From positions 186,001 through 250,000 of the forward strand of contig NZ_MTSE01000007.1 of the NCBI RefSeq assembly GCF_002154225.1: a stretch of 64,000 nt of DNA. Direction: 5' to 3'. Position numbers and translations under genes: made by a program. Numbering within the stretch: position 1 is the stretch's first letter; each line of letters begins with the position of its first letter. This document shows positions 9,131 to 18,547 of this stretch, piece by piece. This stretch comes from Hymenobacter crusticola. GTDB taxonomy: Bacteria; Bacteroidota; Bacteroidia; Cytophagales; Hymenobacteraceae. The notes under the pieces were generated by a model that did not search any database, was not told the origin of the DNA, and saw only the letters and a program-made list of their open reading frames with translations.

Positions 9131-10321
9131 ATGAGGATATTAATTTCTACATGGTCGTTGCAGGTAGGTGGGGGAGAGGTGCTAGCTATGAATTTAGCGG
9201 CAGAGTTAGTAAGCCGTGGCCACGAAGTAGTCTTATTTAACCAAAGAGCCGAGTTGATTGATGATGCACTGGTACAGCGCCTACTGCCGGCTCAGGTGAA
9301 GGTGCTGTCAATGGCGGATAATCCTCTCGGCAGCTATTGGGCTTACAAGGTAAATGCACTGCAAGGAGCATTGGGCAAAGCGGCTACATTTTACGAGCAA
9401 CGCCAACAAGCATACCTAGGCGCCTGCCTGCGACGCTACCGGATCGAGTTAGTTAGCAGCCACGCAACTTATTCGGATCGTATATGTGCTCCAGTTGTGC
9501 ACGGGCTTGGGATACCACTAGTCATAACTGAGCATGGTGAATACAGTCGCTTTATACAGGAGGGACGTCGTGATTTTGTGGACACACTGCGTGCCTCCAG
9601 TCGAATCCTAACTGTTTCGAAGTACAACCAGCAAATAATACAACAAACATTTACGGACCTTCCGTGCGTGCAGACGGTTTACAATGGCGTTAGGACGGAC
9701 AGTAAGCACACGGCAGCGGGAATGAGGCAACGTTTGTCGTTGCCCCCAGACGCCTTTGTTTTTGGAATGGTAGCGCGGGGCATCAAGGAAAAGGGATGGG
9801 AGCAAGCTATACAAGCTTTCCAACAGTTCTGCGGTTTTGTATCACAGCGCCCAGCTTATCTGGTGTTCATTGGAGGGAGCGATTATTTGCAACACCTACA
9901 AGATACTTACGCTACTGACACAAATATTGTCTTCGTTGGGCAAGTACCTGACCCAGATTTTTATATCGCAGGTTTCGATGTTGGCCTGTTACCTACTCAC
10001 TTCCAAGCGGAAGCATTGCCACTAGCCATTATTGAGTATATGATAAGTGGCAAACCTGCCATTGCCACTCGTATAGGTGGTATAGCAGAGTTGTTGGAGC
10101 CGATTTCTGGTTCTGCAGGGCAATTGATTGAACTAAACTCGGTTACTCATACGTCTGATGTCAAAATGTTGGCTCATGCAATGAGACGCTATTATGCAGA
10201 ACCAGATCTATATAATAGGCATGCGCATAATGCCCAGCAGGCTAGCCGACAGTTTACTATGCAAACTTGTGCCGCACAATACGAGCAAGCGTTTCAGCAG
10301 GTATTAGCCATCCAAGCCTAG
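9131..10321 (+). CDS. GT4 family glycosyltransferase
   Basis: A 396-residue GT-B enzyme. The N-terminus ILISTWSLQVGGGE is the acceptor-domain glycine loop; the donor domain carries FGMVARGIKEKGWE and the E-x7-E motif EALPLAIIE, then a GKPAIATRIGG loop. I start at the ATG 9131, not the TTG one codon earlier. The next gene (10331-11650) shares the start (MRIL-S), the ALVSRGHE / AMAERGHQ turn and the motif order, so the two are a tandem duplication. The spacing between them is only 9 bases. Confidence 0.88.
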   Translation: MRILISTWSLQVGGGEVLAMNLAAELVSRGHEVVLFNQRAELIDDALVQRLLPAQVKVLSMADNPLGSYWAYKVNALQGALGKAATFYEQRQQAYLGACLRRYRIELVSSHATYSDRICAPVVHGLGIPLVITEHGEYSRFIQEGRRDFVDTLRASSRILTVSKYNQQIIQQTFTDLPCVQTVYNGVRTDSKHTAAGMRQRLSLPPDAFVFGMVARGIKEKGWEQAIQAFQQFCGFVSQRPAYLVFIGGSDYLQHLQDTYATDTNIVFVGQVPDPDFYIAGFDVGLLPTHFQAEALPLAIIEYMISGKPAIATRIGGIAELLEPISGSAGQLIELNSVTHTSDVKMLAHAMRRYYAEPDLYNRHAHNAQQASRQFTMQTCAAQYEQAFQQVLAIQA

Positions 10322-10330
10322 TAGCTACTA

Positions 10331-11650
10331 ATGAGGATTCTTGTTTCTGTTTTGTGTTTAGAGAAGGCTGGTTCGCACGTGCTTGCGTTGTCGTTAGCTT
10401 CCGCCATGGCCGAACGTGGCCATCAGCTATTCTTATTCAATCAGGGAGAACAGCTGGTGGATAGCGGCATGGTAGCACAGTACCTACGACCTGAAATTCC
10501 AGTAATCGGAATGGATAGCTATCCGGTGCTCAATGCATTCTGCTGGAAGTTGAACGGCTTACTAAAACGGTTGGGCGTAAAAGCATCTTTTCATGAGTAT
10601 TGTAAAACGCTTCTTCTATTTTATGTAGTAAGACGATACAAGATTGATTTGGTGCATAGCCATGAGCTTCTGGTTGGAACCTCCAGGTTGGTACAGCTGA
10701 GTCGTCGCATTCCACTGGTTGTTACAGATCATGGCGGGTACTCCATGCTTATCAAAATGGGGGATCGGTCATTTACGCCTTATGCCAACTTAGGAAGCGC
10801 CATTGTTGCAGTATCTGAGTACTCCCGCCACTTGCTCGAGCAGGATGCGTCGGACGTGGCGGTTGATAGTGAAGCACTAAAGAAAACAGGAGCAAGAATT
10901 ATTGCCGCAGACTTTCAGGCGGAAGCTAGTAGCTTACGTCATTCTGGTAAGCTAGTTACCAAGGTCCCGTTGACGGTGCCGGTATACACCATTTATAATG
11001 GGGTACAAGTCCATCAGGGTGAGTTGCCAGCGCGTGCTACCATTCGTCAGCGACTAAATATTCCTGCTACGACGCTGGTTTTTGGGATGATCGGACGGGG
11101 AACTGCGCAAAAAGGCTGGGAGTATGCACTACGGGCATACATGCAGCTGAAGGAGCAACTTCCCGCTCAACTAATGGCTTTCATTTGCATGGGAGCCGGG
11201 CCAGTGCTTGATGAACTACAGAAGCAAGTAGGAGCTAGTCATTCGGACATTCATTTCATCGGCAGCGTTGATGACCCGCACAGTTGGATGCCGGCCTGTG
11301 ATATAGGGATAATGGCTTCATGTTTCTCCGAAGGCTTACCTTTGTCTATTATCGAGTTCTATGAACATGGCATACCGGTAGTCGCCAGTACTTTAGGCGG
11401 GATTCCGGAGATAGTACAGCCTAAAGATGGTACACCGGGCGGTTTGCTGGTATCAATGAACTCCGATGCAACTCCCCGCATTGAGCATCTGGTAGAACAG
11501 ATGTCGGTTTATGCTACTGATTCAAACTTACGGATACAACATGGGGTAGCAGCTAAGCATATTCGCGAAACGTTTGGAATGGCAGCTTGTGCAGAAAAGT
11601 ATGAAAGGCTTTTTCAGAAAGTGCTAGCTGAAAAAGACACAAGAAAATAA
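10331..11650 (+). CDS. GT4 family glycosyltransferase, paralogue of the preceding gene
   Basis: A 439-residue GT-B enzyme aligned by eye with 9131-10321 over its whole length, but with about 35-40 extra residues in the interdomain region (around residues 175-210, after VAVSEYSRHLL). The donor domain has FGMIGRGTAQKGWE and EGLPLSIIE as the E-x7-E motif, and a GIPVVASTLGG loop. The insertion may alter domain closure or acceptor choice. It ends 6 bases before the next GT2 gene. Confidence 0.87.
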   Translation: MRILVSVLCLEKAGSHVLALSLASAMAERGHQLFLFNQGEQLVDSGMVAQYLRPEIPVIGMDSYPVLNAFCWKLNGLLKRLGVKASFHEYCKTLLLFYVVRRYKIDLVHSHELLVGTSRLVQLSRRIPLVVTDHGGYSMLIKMGDRSFTPYANLGSAIVAVSEYSRHLLEQDASDVAVDSEALKKTGARIIAADFQAEASSLRHSGKLVTKVPLTVPVYTIYNGVQVHQGELPARATIRQRLNIPATTLVFGMIGRGTAQKGWEYALRAYMQLKEQLPAQLMAFICMGAGPVLDELQKQVGASHSDIHFIGSVDDPHSWMPACDIGIMASCFSEGLPLSIIEFYEHGIPVVASTLGGIPEIVQPKDGTPGGLLVSMNSDATPRIEHLVEQMSVYATDSNLRIQHGVAAKHIRETFGMAACAEKYERLFQKVLAEKDTRK

Positions 11651-11656
11651 GCGATT

Positions 11657-12583
11657 ATGATTCAGGTTTCCGTTATAATTATCAACTATAATACATTTCA
11701 ATTAAGCTGTGAGGCAATTGAATCCATTATTACTTACACGCAGGGCGTGACTTATGAAATTATAGTAGTAGATAATGCCTCCACCGAGTGCGACCCCGGC
11801 CGGTTTGTAGAACGGTTTCCTGCGATACGCCTAGTACGTAATCCTGAGAACTCTGGCTTTGCTAAGGGCAACAACCTAGGTATTAAATATGCCCAAGGCG
11901 AAACTATTCTGCTCTTCAATAGCGATGCCGCGTTGCTTAATGATGCTCTTACTATAACTTACCAGGCTTTAGCTGCTGATCAGAAAGTAGGTGTGACAAC
12001 TGGACGGCTCCAATATCCTGATGGGCGGCTGCAATACCAGTGTGGTAGGTTCCCATCCCTAAGTTTGCAGGTAGTGGAGCTACTACGCCTACAAAAGTTA
12101 ATGAACTCTCGACGACGTAGTCATTTAATGCTAGGCACTTTTTTTGGGCATGAAACAGCTCTAAATCCAGATTGGATCTGGGGCACCTATTTTCATGTTA
12201 AGCGGCGTGTTATTGATGAACTACCTGATAGTAAGTTACCAGATGATTTTTTTATGTATGCTGAAGACCTGCAATGGTGTTATGCCATACGTAAGCTAGG
12301 ATACGAAATTCAGTATTTGCCCGAAGCACGAATTCTTCACCACTTTTCACAGAGCACCCGTCGAGAGAAGAAGCTTAATCAAATGAACATGATTTTGCGC
12401 AATGAAGATACTTTTCTGCGGCGTGAGTATGGATCATTAGCTACGGCAAGTTACTATTGTGTCAAAATTGTGAACTTGTTGTTATCAGGTGGTCGCAGCA
12501 AAGCAAACCGTCATCTAGCTCAGCAATATGGTCGTCTATTGACTGGCCGGGATCTGCAAGCCCATTCCAATGCTTCTAGCTGA
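11657..12583 (+). CDS. GT2 family glycosyltransferase, rhamnosyltransferase-like
   Basis: A 308-residue GT2 protein of the type often annotated as rhamnosyltransferase: SVIIINYNT at the N-terminus, VVDNASTE near 37-44, NPENSGFAKGNN near 62-73, metal site NSD at 88-90, and later DDFFMYAEDLQWC. The GFAKGNN and MY-EDLDWC-type motifs are characteristic of this branch. Its last base is shared with the start of the next gene (overlapping TGATG), indicating coupled translation. The sugar is inferred only at subfamily level. Confidence 0.86.
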   Translation: MIQVSVIIINYNTFQLSCEAIESIITYTQGVTYEIIVVDNASTECDPGRFVERFPAIRLVRNPENSGFAKGNNLGIKYAQGETILLFNSDAALLNDALTITYQALAADQKVGVTTGRLQYPDGRLQYQCGRFPSLSLQVVELLRLQKLMNSRRRSHLMLGTFFGHETALNPDWIWGTYFHVKRRVIDELPDSKLPDDFFMYAEDLQWCYAIRKLGYEIQYLPEARILHHFSQSTRREKKLNQMNMILRNEDTFLRREYGSLATASYYCVKIVNLLLSGGRSKANRHLAQQYGRLLTGRDLQAHSNASS

Positions 12584-13467
12584 TGCGGCAGCCTTATTTC
12601 TCGATCATCGTACCCTGTTACAACCGCGCTACTATAATTCTCGACACAGTAGCCTCTATTCTGCGTCAAGAATACTCAGATTTTGAGTTAATCTTGGTCG
12701 ATGACGGTAGTTGGGATAACACGCGGGAGATAGTAGCAACTATTACAGATTCGCGTGTTCGCTACTTTCATAAGGAAAATGGGGAGCGTGGTGCAGCTCG
12801 TAATTATGGTGCTCAACAAGCTCGTGGTCAGTATCTAAATTTCTTCGATTCCGATGATGAGATGTATCCTAATCATCTTCGGGTTGTCAAGGACTTTCTC
12901 GATCAGAAAGGGGCAATAGAAATAGTGCATACAGGATACGAAATTGTTGATGCTGTTGGACACGTAGTTTTGGAAGTATGCAACTTTCAACAGAGTACTA
13001 ACGAAGGTCTCATAGAAAATAACTTCCTGGCCTGTAATACAGTCTTCGTACGTCGTGACATTGCGCTAGCTAACCCATTTGTAGAAGATCGACGGCTGGC
13101 ATCAGCAGAGGATTGGGAACTATGGCTACGCTTGGCAAGCCAATATTTGTTTCACAGTATTTCTGTCAAAACGTTCTGCCTGCGAGAGCACGAAGGACGC
13201 AGTCTTAATACTATTGCGCCCGATGCCATTATTGCCCGTGATGAGCTCTTCGGACAACTCATTCGCCAAAACGCTAGCTTTCGACAGCGTTATCCTCAGC
13301 AAGTTAATTACTTTATTGCCAATCGGTATACCTTTATCACCTTAGCGTTGGCATTGTCAAAAAAGCGGCGTTTGGATACGTTATGGTATTTGGGTAAAGC
13401 GTTACAAGTAGATCCTTCCGTCATTTGGCGGCGGAGGTTTTTGGCGTCAATAAAGCATTTACTATAG
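12583..13467 (+). CDS. GT2 family glycosyltransferase
   Basis: A 294-residue GT-A transferase with SIIVPCYNRA, VDDGSWDNT near 39-47, the GAARNYG motif near 70, and the metal site DSDD at 89-92. The ATG overlaps the stop of the previous gene by one base. It is related to 4904-5845 and 8080-9021 through the ARN-G plus acidic motif pair. It is the last of this compact run; the next gene is AT-rich and 37 bases away. Confidence 0.88.
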   Translation: MRQPYFSIIVPCYNRATIILDTVASILRQEYSDFELILVDDGSWDNTREIVATITDSRVRYFHKENGERGAARNYGAQQARGQYLNFFDSDDEMYPNHLRVVKDFLDQKGAIEIVHTGYEIVDAVGHVVLEVCNFQQSTNEGLIENNFLACNTVFVRRDIALANPFVEDRRLASAEDWELWLRLASQYLFHSISVKTFCLREHEGRSLNTIAPDAIIARDELFGQLIRQNASFRQRYPQQVNYFIANRYTFITLALALSKKRRLDTLWYLGKALQVDPSVIWRRRFLASIKHLL

Positions 13468-13504
13468 ATTAAGTGTTTGTAAAAGTAACTTTTAATTACA
13501 AAAA

Positions 13505-14563
13505 ATGATTGATGTGGCTGCTACCGAAGAAGACAAGAAGAATGAAGTCGTTACTACGCCCAAAAAGAAATTTGTAGAAGGTCTTACATTTTTGAGAGGA
13601 GTTGCCGCTTTATGCGTTTGCTTATATCATTTTACAGGAGGCGCTTTGCCTAAGATAAGAGACCCTCGAATTGAAATGTTTTTTAGTAACGGGTGGTTAG
13701 GTGTAGATATATTCTTTGTGTTGTCAGGATTTATTATTCCTTATAGTCTTCTTGGTAAACAGCACGGAATTAATGGGTTCCTTGCTTATATGAAGAAAAG
13801 AGTTGTTAGGATAAATCCTCCAGCATATGTTGCTTTAGCTTTGGTGTTAATGCAAGGTTTTTTCATTGATTATATTATTGCACATAAAGTTGTCTATACT
13901 GCGGGAGTTTCTTGGGGGCAGATTTTGAATAATATTCTTTTTACAGTTCCTTTTAGTAAATATAAATGGGTGTTAGGAATATTTTGGACACTCGCAATAG
14001 AATTTCAATTCTATATAATAATCGGATTAATTTTTAGAAATTTATTTGAAGATTTTAATGTATATAAATTTGTTATAATTTTTACATTGTTGAATATTAT
14101 TCAGTATTTGCCATTCCAAAGTAATGAGAATTTCTTTAGATTTAGCTTGTTCTTTGCTCTTGGTGGAACAGCGCTATTGTATTATATTAAGAAAATAAAC
14201 ATAATTGAGTATTTTATATTGCTTCTAATATTTTCCACTATTGCCTATTTTCAGCTTAGTTTTTATATGGCTTTAACTGGATTTGTAAGTGCTATTGTTA
14301 TTAGTTTTGCTAGGTTCAAGCATCCTGCTTTCGATTTTTTAGGTAAAATATCTTATTCTTTCTATTTGCTTCATGTTCTAATTGGGACTACTTGTGAATA
14401 CTTTCTCATTAAAATTGTTGACCCTACATCCTTGGTGAATAAGATACTTATTTTAGCTCTATGCTTGCTATTTGCTATACTAGGCTCTTATGTATTTTAT
14501 CTGGTAATCGAGAAAAAATTCATAGCTTTAGCTAATTCAGTAGGGGTTAGAAAGAATACATAA
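13505..14563 (+). CDS. Acyltransferase 3 family membrane protein (OafA-like)
   Basis: A 352-residue polytopic protein with about ten hydrophobic segments. The first, FLRGVAALCVCLYHF, carries the Arg and His typical of acyltransferase 3 proteins; the second begins WLGVDIFFVLSGFII, another family hallmark. A charged 30-residue N-terminal tail precedes them. Such enzymes move acetyl or other acyl groups across or at the inner membrane onto sugars, so glycan O-acylation is the likely job. The gene is markedly AT-rich between GC-richer neighbours, and both flanking gaps are AT-rich, suggesting separate acquisition. Confidence 0.86.
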   Translation: MIDVAATEEDKKNEVVTTPKKKFVEGLTFLRGVAALCVCLYHFTGGALPKIRDPRIEMFFSNGWLGVDIFFVLSGFIIPYSLLGKQHGINGFLAYMKKRVVRINPPAYVALALVLMQGFFIDYIIAHKVVYTAGVSWGQILNNILFTVPFSKYKWVLGIFWTLAIEFQFYIIIGLIFRNLFEDFNVYKFVIIFTLLNIIQYLPFQSNENFFRFSLFFALGGTALLYYIKKINIIEYFILLLIFSTIAYFQLSFYMALTGFVSAIVISFARFKHPAFDFLGKISYSFYLLHVLIGTTCEYFLIKIVDPTSLVNKILILALCLLFAILGSYVFYLVIEKKFIALANSVGVRKNT

Positions 14564-14770
14564 CTATCATTTTATATGATAGGAGAGTTTGTTTATAATC
14601 TGTGTACTTGCTATAGTTATATGGTTTAGGTAAGCTGTTTAAATGAATGATTGGGTAGTAATACTTTGATTGTTTTTGTGGTAATTAATATTTTAGTGTA
14701 TTATTTTATTTTTACTCATCTGTCAAAATAATTTCTTAAACTAAGCTAGGGTGATGGCTTGTGAGATTTC

Positions 14771-16012
14771 ATGAAGAAGGCAAAATTATTAATGGTGATT
14801 CCGAACCTAGGTTTAGGTGGTGCTCAGCGTGCCTTTCATGACCATAGCGTAGAGTTGCAGAAACGCTACGAAGTGACGGAGGTTGTGTTCAATTTAGATG
14901 AGCCCAACATCTATCCTAGCGGCAACCCCGTGGAAAGCTTGGGAGTGTCTGGTGGTGGAAGTCCCTTTAATAAAGCTTCAAATTTTAGAAAACGAATTGT
15001 TCGTCTTCGGGAACTAAAGCAACGTTTGAGTACAGATATCTGCATTAGCCATTTGGAAGGAGCTGACTATATAAATTTGCTAAGCAAGGGGCGTGAGAAA
15101 GTTATTTTATTAATTCAGGGGTCCAAAACGCATGATCATAATATTAGCGGCCCTATTGGATGGCTGCGTAAGAAAGGACTCATGCCTTGGCTATATCGAA
15201 GGGCCGATCGTATAGTGACGGTAAGTCGAGATATAATCCCGGAAATGGTAGACGAATTTGGCGTATCTCCAGATAAGCTAGTTGCTATCAATAATTCATT
15301 TGAGGTGGAACAGGTCCGGGCTGAGTCGCTCGAAACTCTGGACGCTGCTATGCAGGCTGTGTATGCAACAGCTCCAGTATTAGTAACATCTGGACGATTA
15401 GCCATACAAAAAAACCAAGCGCCCTTATTAACTATTTTCGCTGAATTGATTAGGCGGCAAACTGCTAAATTGGTTTTTATTGGCGATGGCGATTTACGTA
15501 ATTCCCTGACTCGTCAGGCACGTGACCTAGGTCTACGCGTGTACGAAGCGTGGGCTGGAGATGTCCTTTCTCCTAACTACGACGTATACTTTATGGGTTT
15601 GCAGAAGAACCCATTCAAATACATTCGGCCTGCTAGCTTATTTGTATTTCCCTCATCTTGGGAAGGCTTTCCGCTTGCGCTCGGCGAAGCTATGACTTGT
15701 GGGGTAGCTGTAGTAACTACGGATTGTCCAACTGGTCCGCGAGAAATGCTAGCCCCTTCTTCTACTACCCCCGCTACGCCTATTCGCACTGCCGAGGTGG
15801 CTGAATACGGAGTATTAATGCCGATGCTTAATAACGTATCTACGTTGAGCGCTGACCAGCAAATATGGGTAGATACGTTAATGCGGTTATTAAATGATGA
15901 AACCGAGCGCAAGCGCTTAGGGCAATTGGCACAGCAGCGTTCTGATGATTTCTCGCACACCCGCACCTTCCAGCGTTGGAGCCAAATAATAGATGAAGTT
16001 TTAGGTAGCTAA
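14771..16012 (+). CDS. GT4 family glycosyltransferase
   Basis: A 413-residue GT-B enzyme. The N-terminus MVIPNLGLGGAQR is the typical acceptor-domain loop. The donor domain carries TSGRLAIQKNQAP, the E-x7-E motif EGFPLALGE, and a DCPTGPREML loop common in enzymes related to GalNAc and glucosyl transferases. It follows a 207-base AT-rich gap with no recognised element apart from a weak 7-bp hairpin at 14564-14582. The acceptor is unknown. Confidence 0.87.
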   Translation: MKKAKLLMVIPNLGLGGAQRAFHDHSVELQKRYEVTEVVFNLDEPNIYPSGNPVESLGVSGGGSPFNKASNFRKRIVRLRELKQRLSTDICISHLEGADYINLLSKGREKVILLIQGSKTHDHNISGPIGWLRKKGLMPWLYRRADRIVTVSRDIIPEMVDEFGVSPDKLVAINNSFEVEQVRAESLETLDAAMQAVYATAPVLVTSGRLAIQKNQAPLLTIFAELIRRQTAKLVFIGDGDLRNSLTRQARDLGLRVYEAWAGDVLSPNYDVYFMGLQKNPFKYIRPASLFVFPSSWEGFPLALGEAMTCGVAVVTTDCPTGPREMLAPSSTTPATPIRTAEVAEYGVLMPMLNNVSTLSADQQIWVDTLMRLLNDETERKRLGQLAQQRSDDFSHTRTFQRWSQIIDEVLGS

Positions 16013-16073
16013 TAGTCTTATCATTTGCAGCCTTTATACTTACTGTCATTATTTTAGCTTTTTATTTCAGACT

Positions 16074-17222
16074 TTGTTGAATTCCAGACCTGTCATTTTT
16101 ATTGCTGATAATTCAGTGGCGGTGACGGGCGCACTCGTTGCTATTCGTAATGCCTCTGACCAATTAAAAGCGCGATACGAGTTTGTATACATCTTGCCTA
16201 CTGGGAGTTCAGGTAAGCAAGTGCTAGAGCAAGCTGGCTACCAAGTGCACGAGCTACCGTTTGTAGAAATTAGCCGGCGTAAAACAGCGCTGCTACGCTA
16301 CGGACCTATGCTCCTACTGAATGGCTGGCGACTGCACAGATTAGCGCAACTTCATAAGGCTAGTATCATCCATCTTAACGACTTCTATAACCTAACGGGC
16401 TATGTGGCCAAATTACTTAGCCTAGGTAAGTTGCAAGTTGTGACGCACGTACGGTTTTTGCCGCAGAGCCTGCCGCAGCCATTAGCTCGTACGTGGCGTT
16501 GGCTGGCCGAACGGTTTGCTGATCGGGTACTCTGTGTATCTGAAGCCGTGCGGCGTTACTTCAGCGCCACTGACAAGGTACGTGTAGTATTTGATCCTAT
16601 TCCGACGGCAGAAAAGCATGCTGTGTCGGTTGTGCCGGCGCAGCGTTCGGATAAAACTGTGCAACTGCTGTACTTGAGCAACTATATCCAGGGGAAAGGG
16701 CAGAACTTTGCCTTCGAAGCTTTTCGCAAAGCATACATGCGCAATGACCGTTTACGTCTGACGTTTGTGGGTGGCGACATGGGCCTAGAAAAGAACCGGC
16801 AGTTCCGGCAGCAGCTAGAGGTACAGGTGCAACAGCACGGGCTAGCCGCCGTAGTGACTTTTGGCGGTTTCGTGACCGACGTAGAAAAGCGTATCAAAGA
16901 GGCAGATATCTTGCTGAACTTCTCTGAGTCTGAGTCCTTCTCCCTTACTTGCCTTGATGCTTTGTATTATGGTACGCCTCTCATTGCCACCGATTGCGGC
17001 GGACCGGCGGAGCTGTTTGAGCACGGAAAGTCAGGGCTCCTGGTGCCCAACCGGGATGTAGATGCCATGGCAGAAGCCATAGGTAGGTTGGCGGCTGATC
17101 CGGCAGAAAGAGCACGATTTGCCGCTGCTGGGAGAGACTATGTGCGGCACAAGTTTCAGCAGGCCACCACGTATGAGAAGTTAGGGCGTATTTATCAGGA
17201 ATTATTGGGTGCCAAAGCGTAG
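16074..17222 (+). CDS. GT4 family glycosyltransferase, TTG start
   Basis: A 382-residue GT-B enzyme. There is no ATG near the N-terminus; two adjacent TTG codons (16074, 16077) precede the first strand PVIFIADNS, so a TTG start is inferred. The donor domain has YLSNYIQGKGQ, then ESFSLTCLD where the second Glu of the usual E-x7-E is Asp, followed by GTPLIATDCGG. The 3' end overlaps by 28 bases the 3' end of the opposing aminotransferase gene, a tail-to-tail arrangement. Confidence 0.82.
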   Translation: MLNSRPVIFIADNSVAVTGALVAIRNASDQLKARYEFVYILPTGSSGKQVLEQAGYQVHELPFVEISRRKTALLRYGPMLLLNGWRLHRLAQLHKASIIHLNDFYNLTGYVAKLLSLGKLQVVTHVRFLPQSLPQPLARTWRWLAERFADRVLCVSEAVRRYFSATDKVRVVFDPIPTAEKHAVSVVPAQRSDKTVQLLYLSNYIQGKGQNFAFEAFRKAYMRNDRLRLTFVGGDMGLEKNRQFRQQLEVQVQQHGLAAVVTFGGFVTDVEKRIKEADILLNFSESESFSLTCLDALYYGTPLIATDCGGPAELFEHGKSGLLVPNRDVDAMAEAIGRLAADPAERARFAAAGRDYVRHKFQQATTYEKLGRIYQELLGAKA

Positions 17223-18412
17223 AACTCGTGTAGGACCGCAATGATTCTTTGCTGATCAGCAAGCGTCAACTCATAGAATAAAGGCAGGCGTACAAGATGA
17301 TCAGCATAAAAGCTAGCTCTAGTCAACGCACGACCATCATGGCGAGCGTAATAAAAGGGGCTATTGTGAAGCGTCTGATAATGAAAAACCGCTAAAATAC
17401 GGTGGGTACCTAGGTACTTGATAAGAGCAGTACGCTCCTCCAACGTGCGACATACTACATAGAAGATGTGCCAGTTGTGCCGCGCATAAGCAGGTACCAT
17501 GGGCAACGCAAAGGCATTGGCAGCTGCCAATGGTACCAAGGCAGTATAGTACTGTTCCCATTGTTGCTGGCGCTGTGCTTGGATGAAAGCTAGGTTTTCG
17601 AGCTGTGCCCAGAGATAAGCTGCGTTTAATTCTGAGGCTAGGTAGGAAGAGCCCACATCAACCCACTGGTAACGTGCGGTTTCGCCCCGAAAGTAGGCCG
17701 CTCTGTTAGTGCCTTTTTCCCAAATTATCTCGGCCCGTGCTTGAAATTGCTCATCATTAATGGCCAGTAAGCCGCCTTCGCCTGCAATCACATTCTTGGT
17801 TTCGTGGAAGGAAAAGGCTGCCAAATGACCGATACTACCTAGGGGGCGCTGTTGGTAATAGCTGTCGATGGCTTGCGCGGCATCTTCTATCACAAACAGA
17901 TTATAACGTTGCGCTAGCTGCATTACGGCTGCCATGTCGCAGGCAACACCGGCGTAGTGAACGACTACTAGTGCGCGTGTGCGCGGCGTAATTAGCTGCT
18001 CAAGTTGCGTAATATCGATATTGGGATGATCGGGTAGGCTATCGGCGAAAACAACATGGGCGCCCCGCAACACAAAAGCATTGGCTGTAGATGTGAAAGT
18101 GAACGTAGGAATGATTACCTCATCACCAGGCTGAATGTCAAGTAGCAACGCGGCCATTTCCAAGGCTGCCGTCCCGCTCGTAGTAAGCAGCGCTTTGCGA
18201 ACACCGTATCGTTGTTCAAAAAACTGTTGGCACTGTTGGGTAAACCAACCGTTGCCAGAGAGTTTTCCGTTGCGCAGGGCCTGCTGGATGTAAGCTAGCT
18301 CCTGGCCAGAAAGGTACGGTTTGTTGAAAGGGATGGAAGCTAGCACTGGTAGGGGAGAGCAGCTCGCTCGGTGAGGCTGAAAGATGATTCTTGCGAAAGT
18401 TACCGACTCCAC
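17195..18412 (-). CDS. wecE: dTDP-4-amino-4,6-dideoxygalactose transaminase (WecE/RffA)
   Basis: A PLP-dependent DegT/DnrJ/EryC1-type sugar aminotransferase. From IPFNKPYLSG on, it follows E. coli WecE closely: TSGTAALEMA, LLDIQPGDEVI, VVHYAGVACDM, VIEDAAQAID, the PLP-lysine motif SFHETKN, and the C-terminal VFHYQTLH. WecE makes TDP-Fuc4N (4-amino-4,6-dideoxygalactose) from TDP-4-keto-6-deoxyglucose with glutamate. I give the ATG at 18412 (405 residues), but the family start fits the GTG at 18346 better (383 residues), because the first 22 residues have no counterpart. The enzymes supplying its TDP-sugar substrate are not in the window. Confidence 0.88.
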   Translation of the reverse strand: MESVTFARIIFQPHRASCSPLPVLASIPFNKPYLSGQELAYIQQALRNGKLSGNGWFTQQCQQFFEQRYGVRKALLTTSGTAALEMAALLLDIQPGDEVIIPTFTFTSTANAFVLRGAHVVFADSLPDHPNIDITQLEQLITPRTRALVVVHYAGVACDMAAVMQLAQRYNLFVIEDAAQAIDSYYQQRPLGSIGHLAAFSFHETKNVIAGEGGLLAINDEQFQARAEIIWEKGTNRAAYFRGETARYQWVDVGSSYLASELNAAYLWAQLENLAFIQAQRQQQWEQYYTALVPLAAANAFALPMVPAYARHNWHIFYVVCRTLEERTALIKYLGTHRILAVFHYQTLHNSPFYYARHDGRALTRASFYADHLVRLPLFYELTLADQQRIIAVLHEFYALAPNNS

Positions 18413-18547
18413 GACAGTGACGGCATAAGCAGTAGCAAAGCAGAGGAAGGGAAAGCTAGCATAAGCGGAACACCTGCCGCGTTATCTGCCTCGCATTGCC
18501 GACCTTTGCAAACTTATTGTTGGCTCTTGCTAGTTCGTTATTCTCTT

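Noticed and set aside
14564-14582. Hairpin after the acyltransferase gene as a terminator
   Set aside because: Only a 7-bp AT-rich stem with no T-run.
15577-15966. Minus-strand 129-codon frame inside the GT4 gene at 14771
   Set aside because: No recognisable motifs, and the plus-strand GT4 motifs are intact across the same bases.
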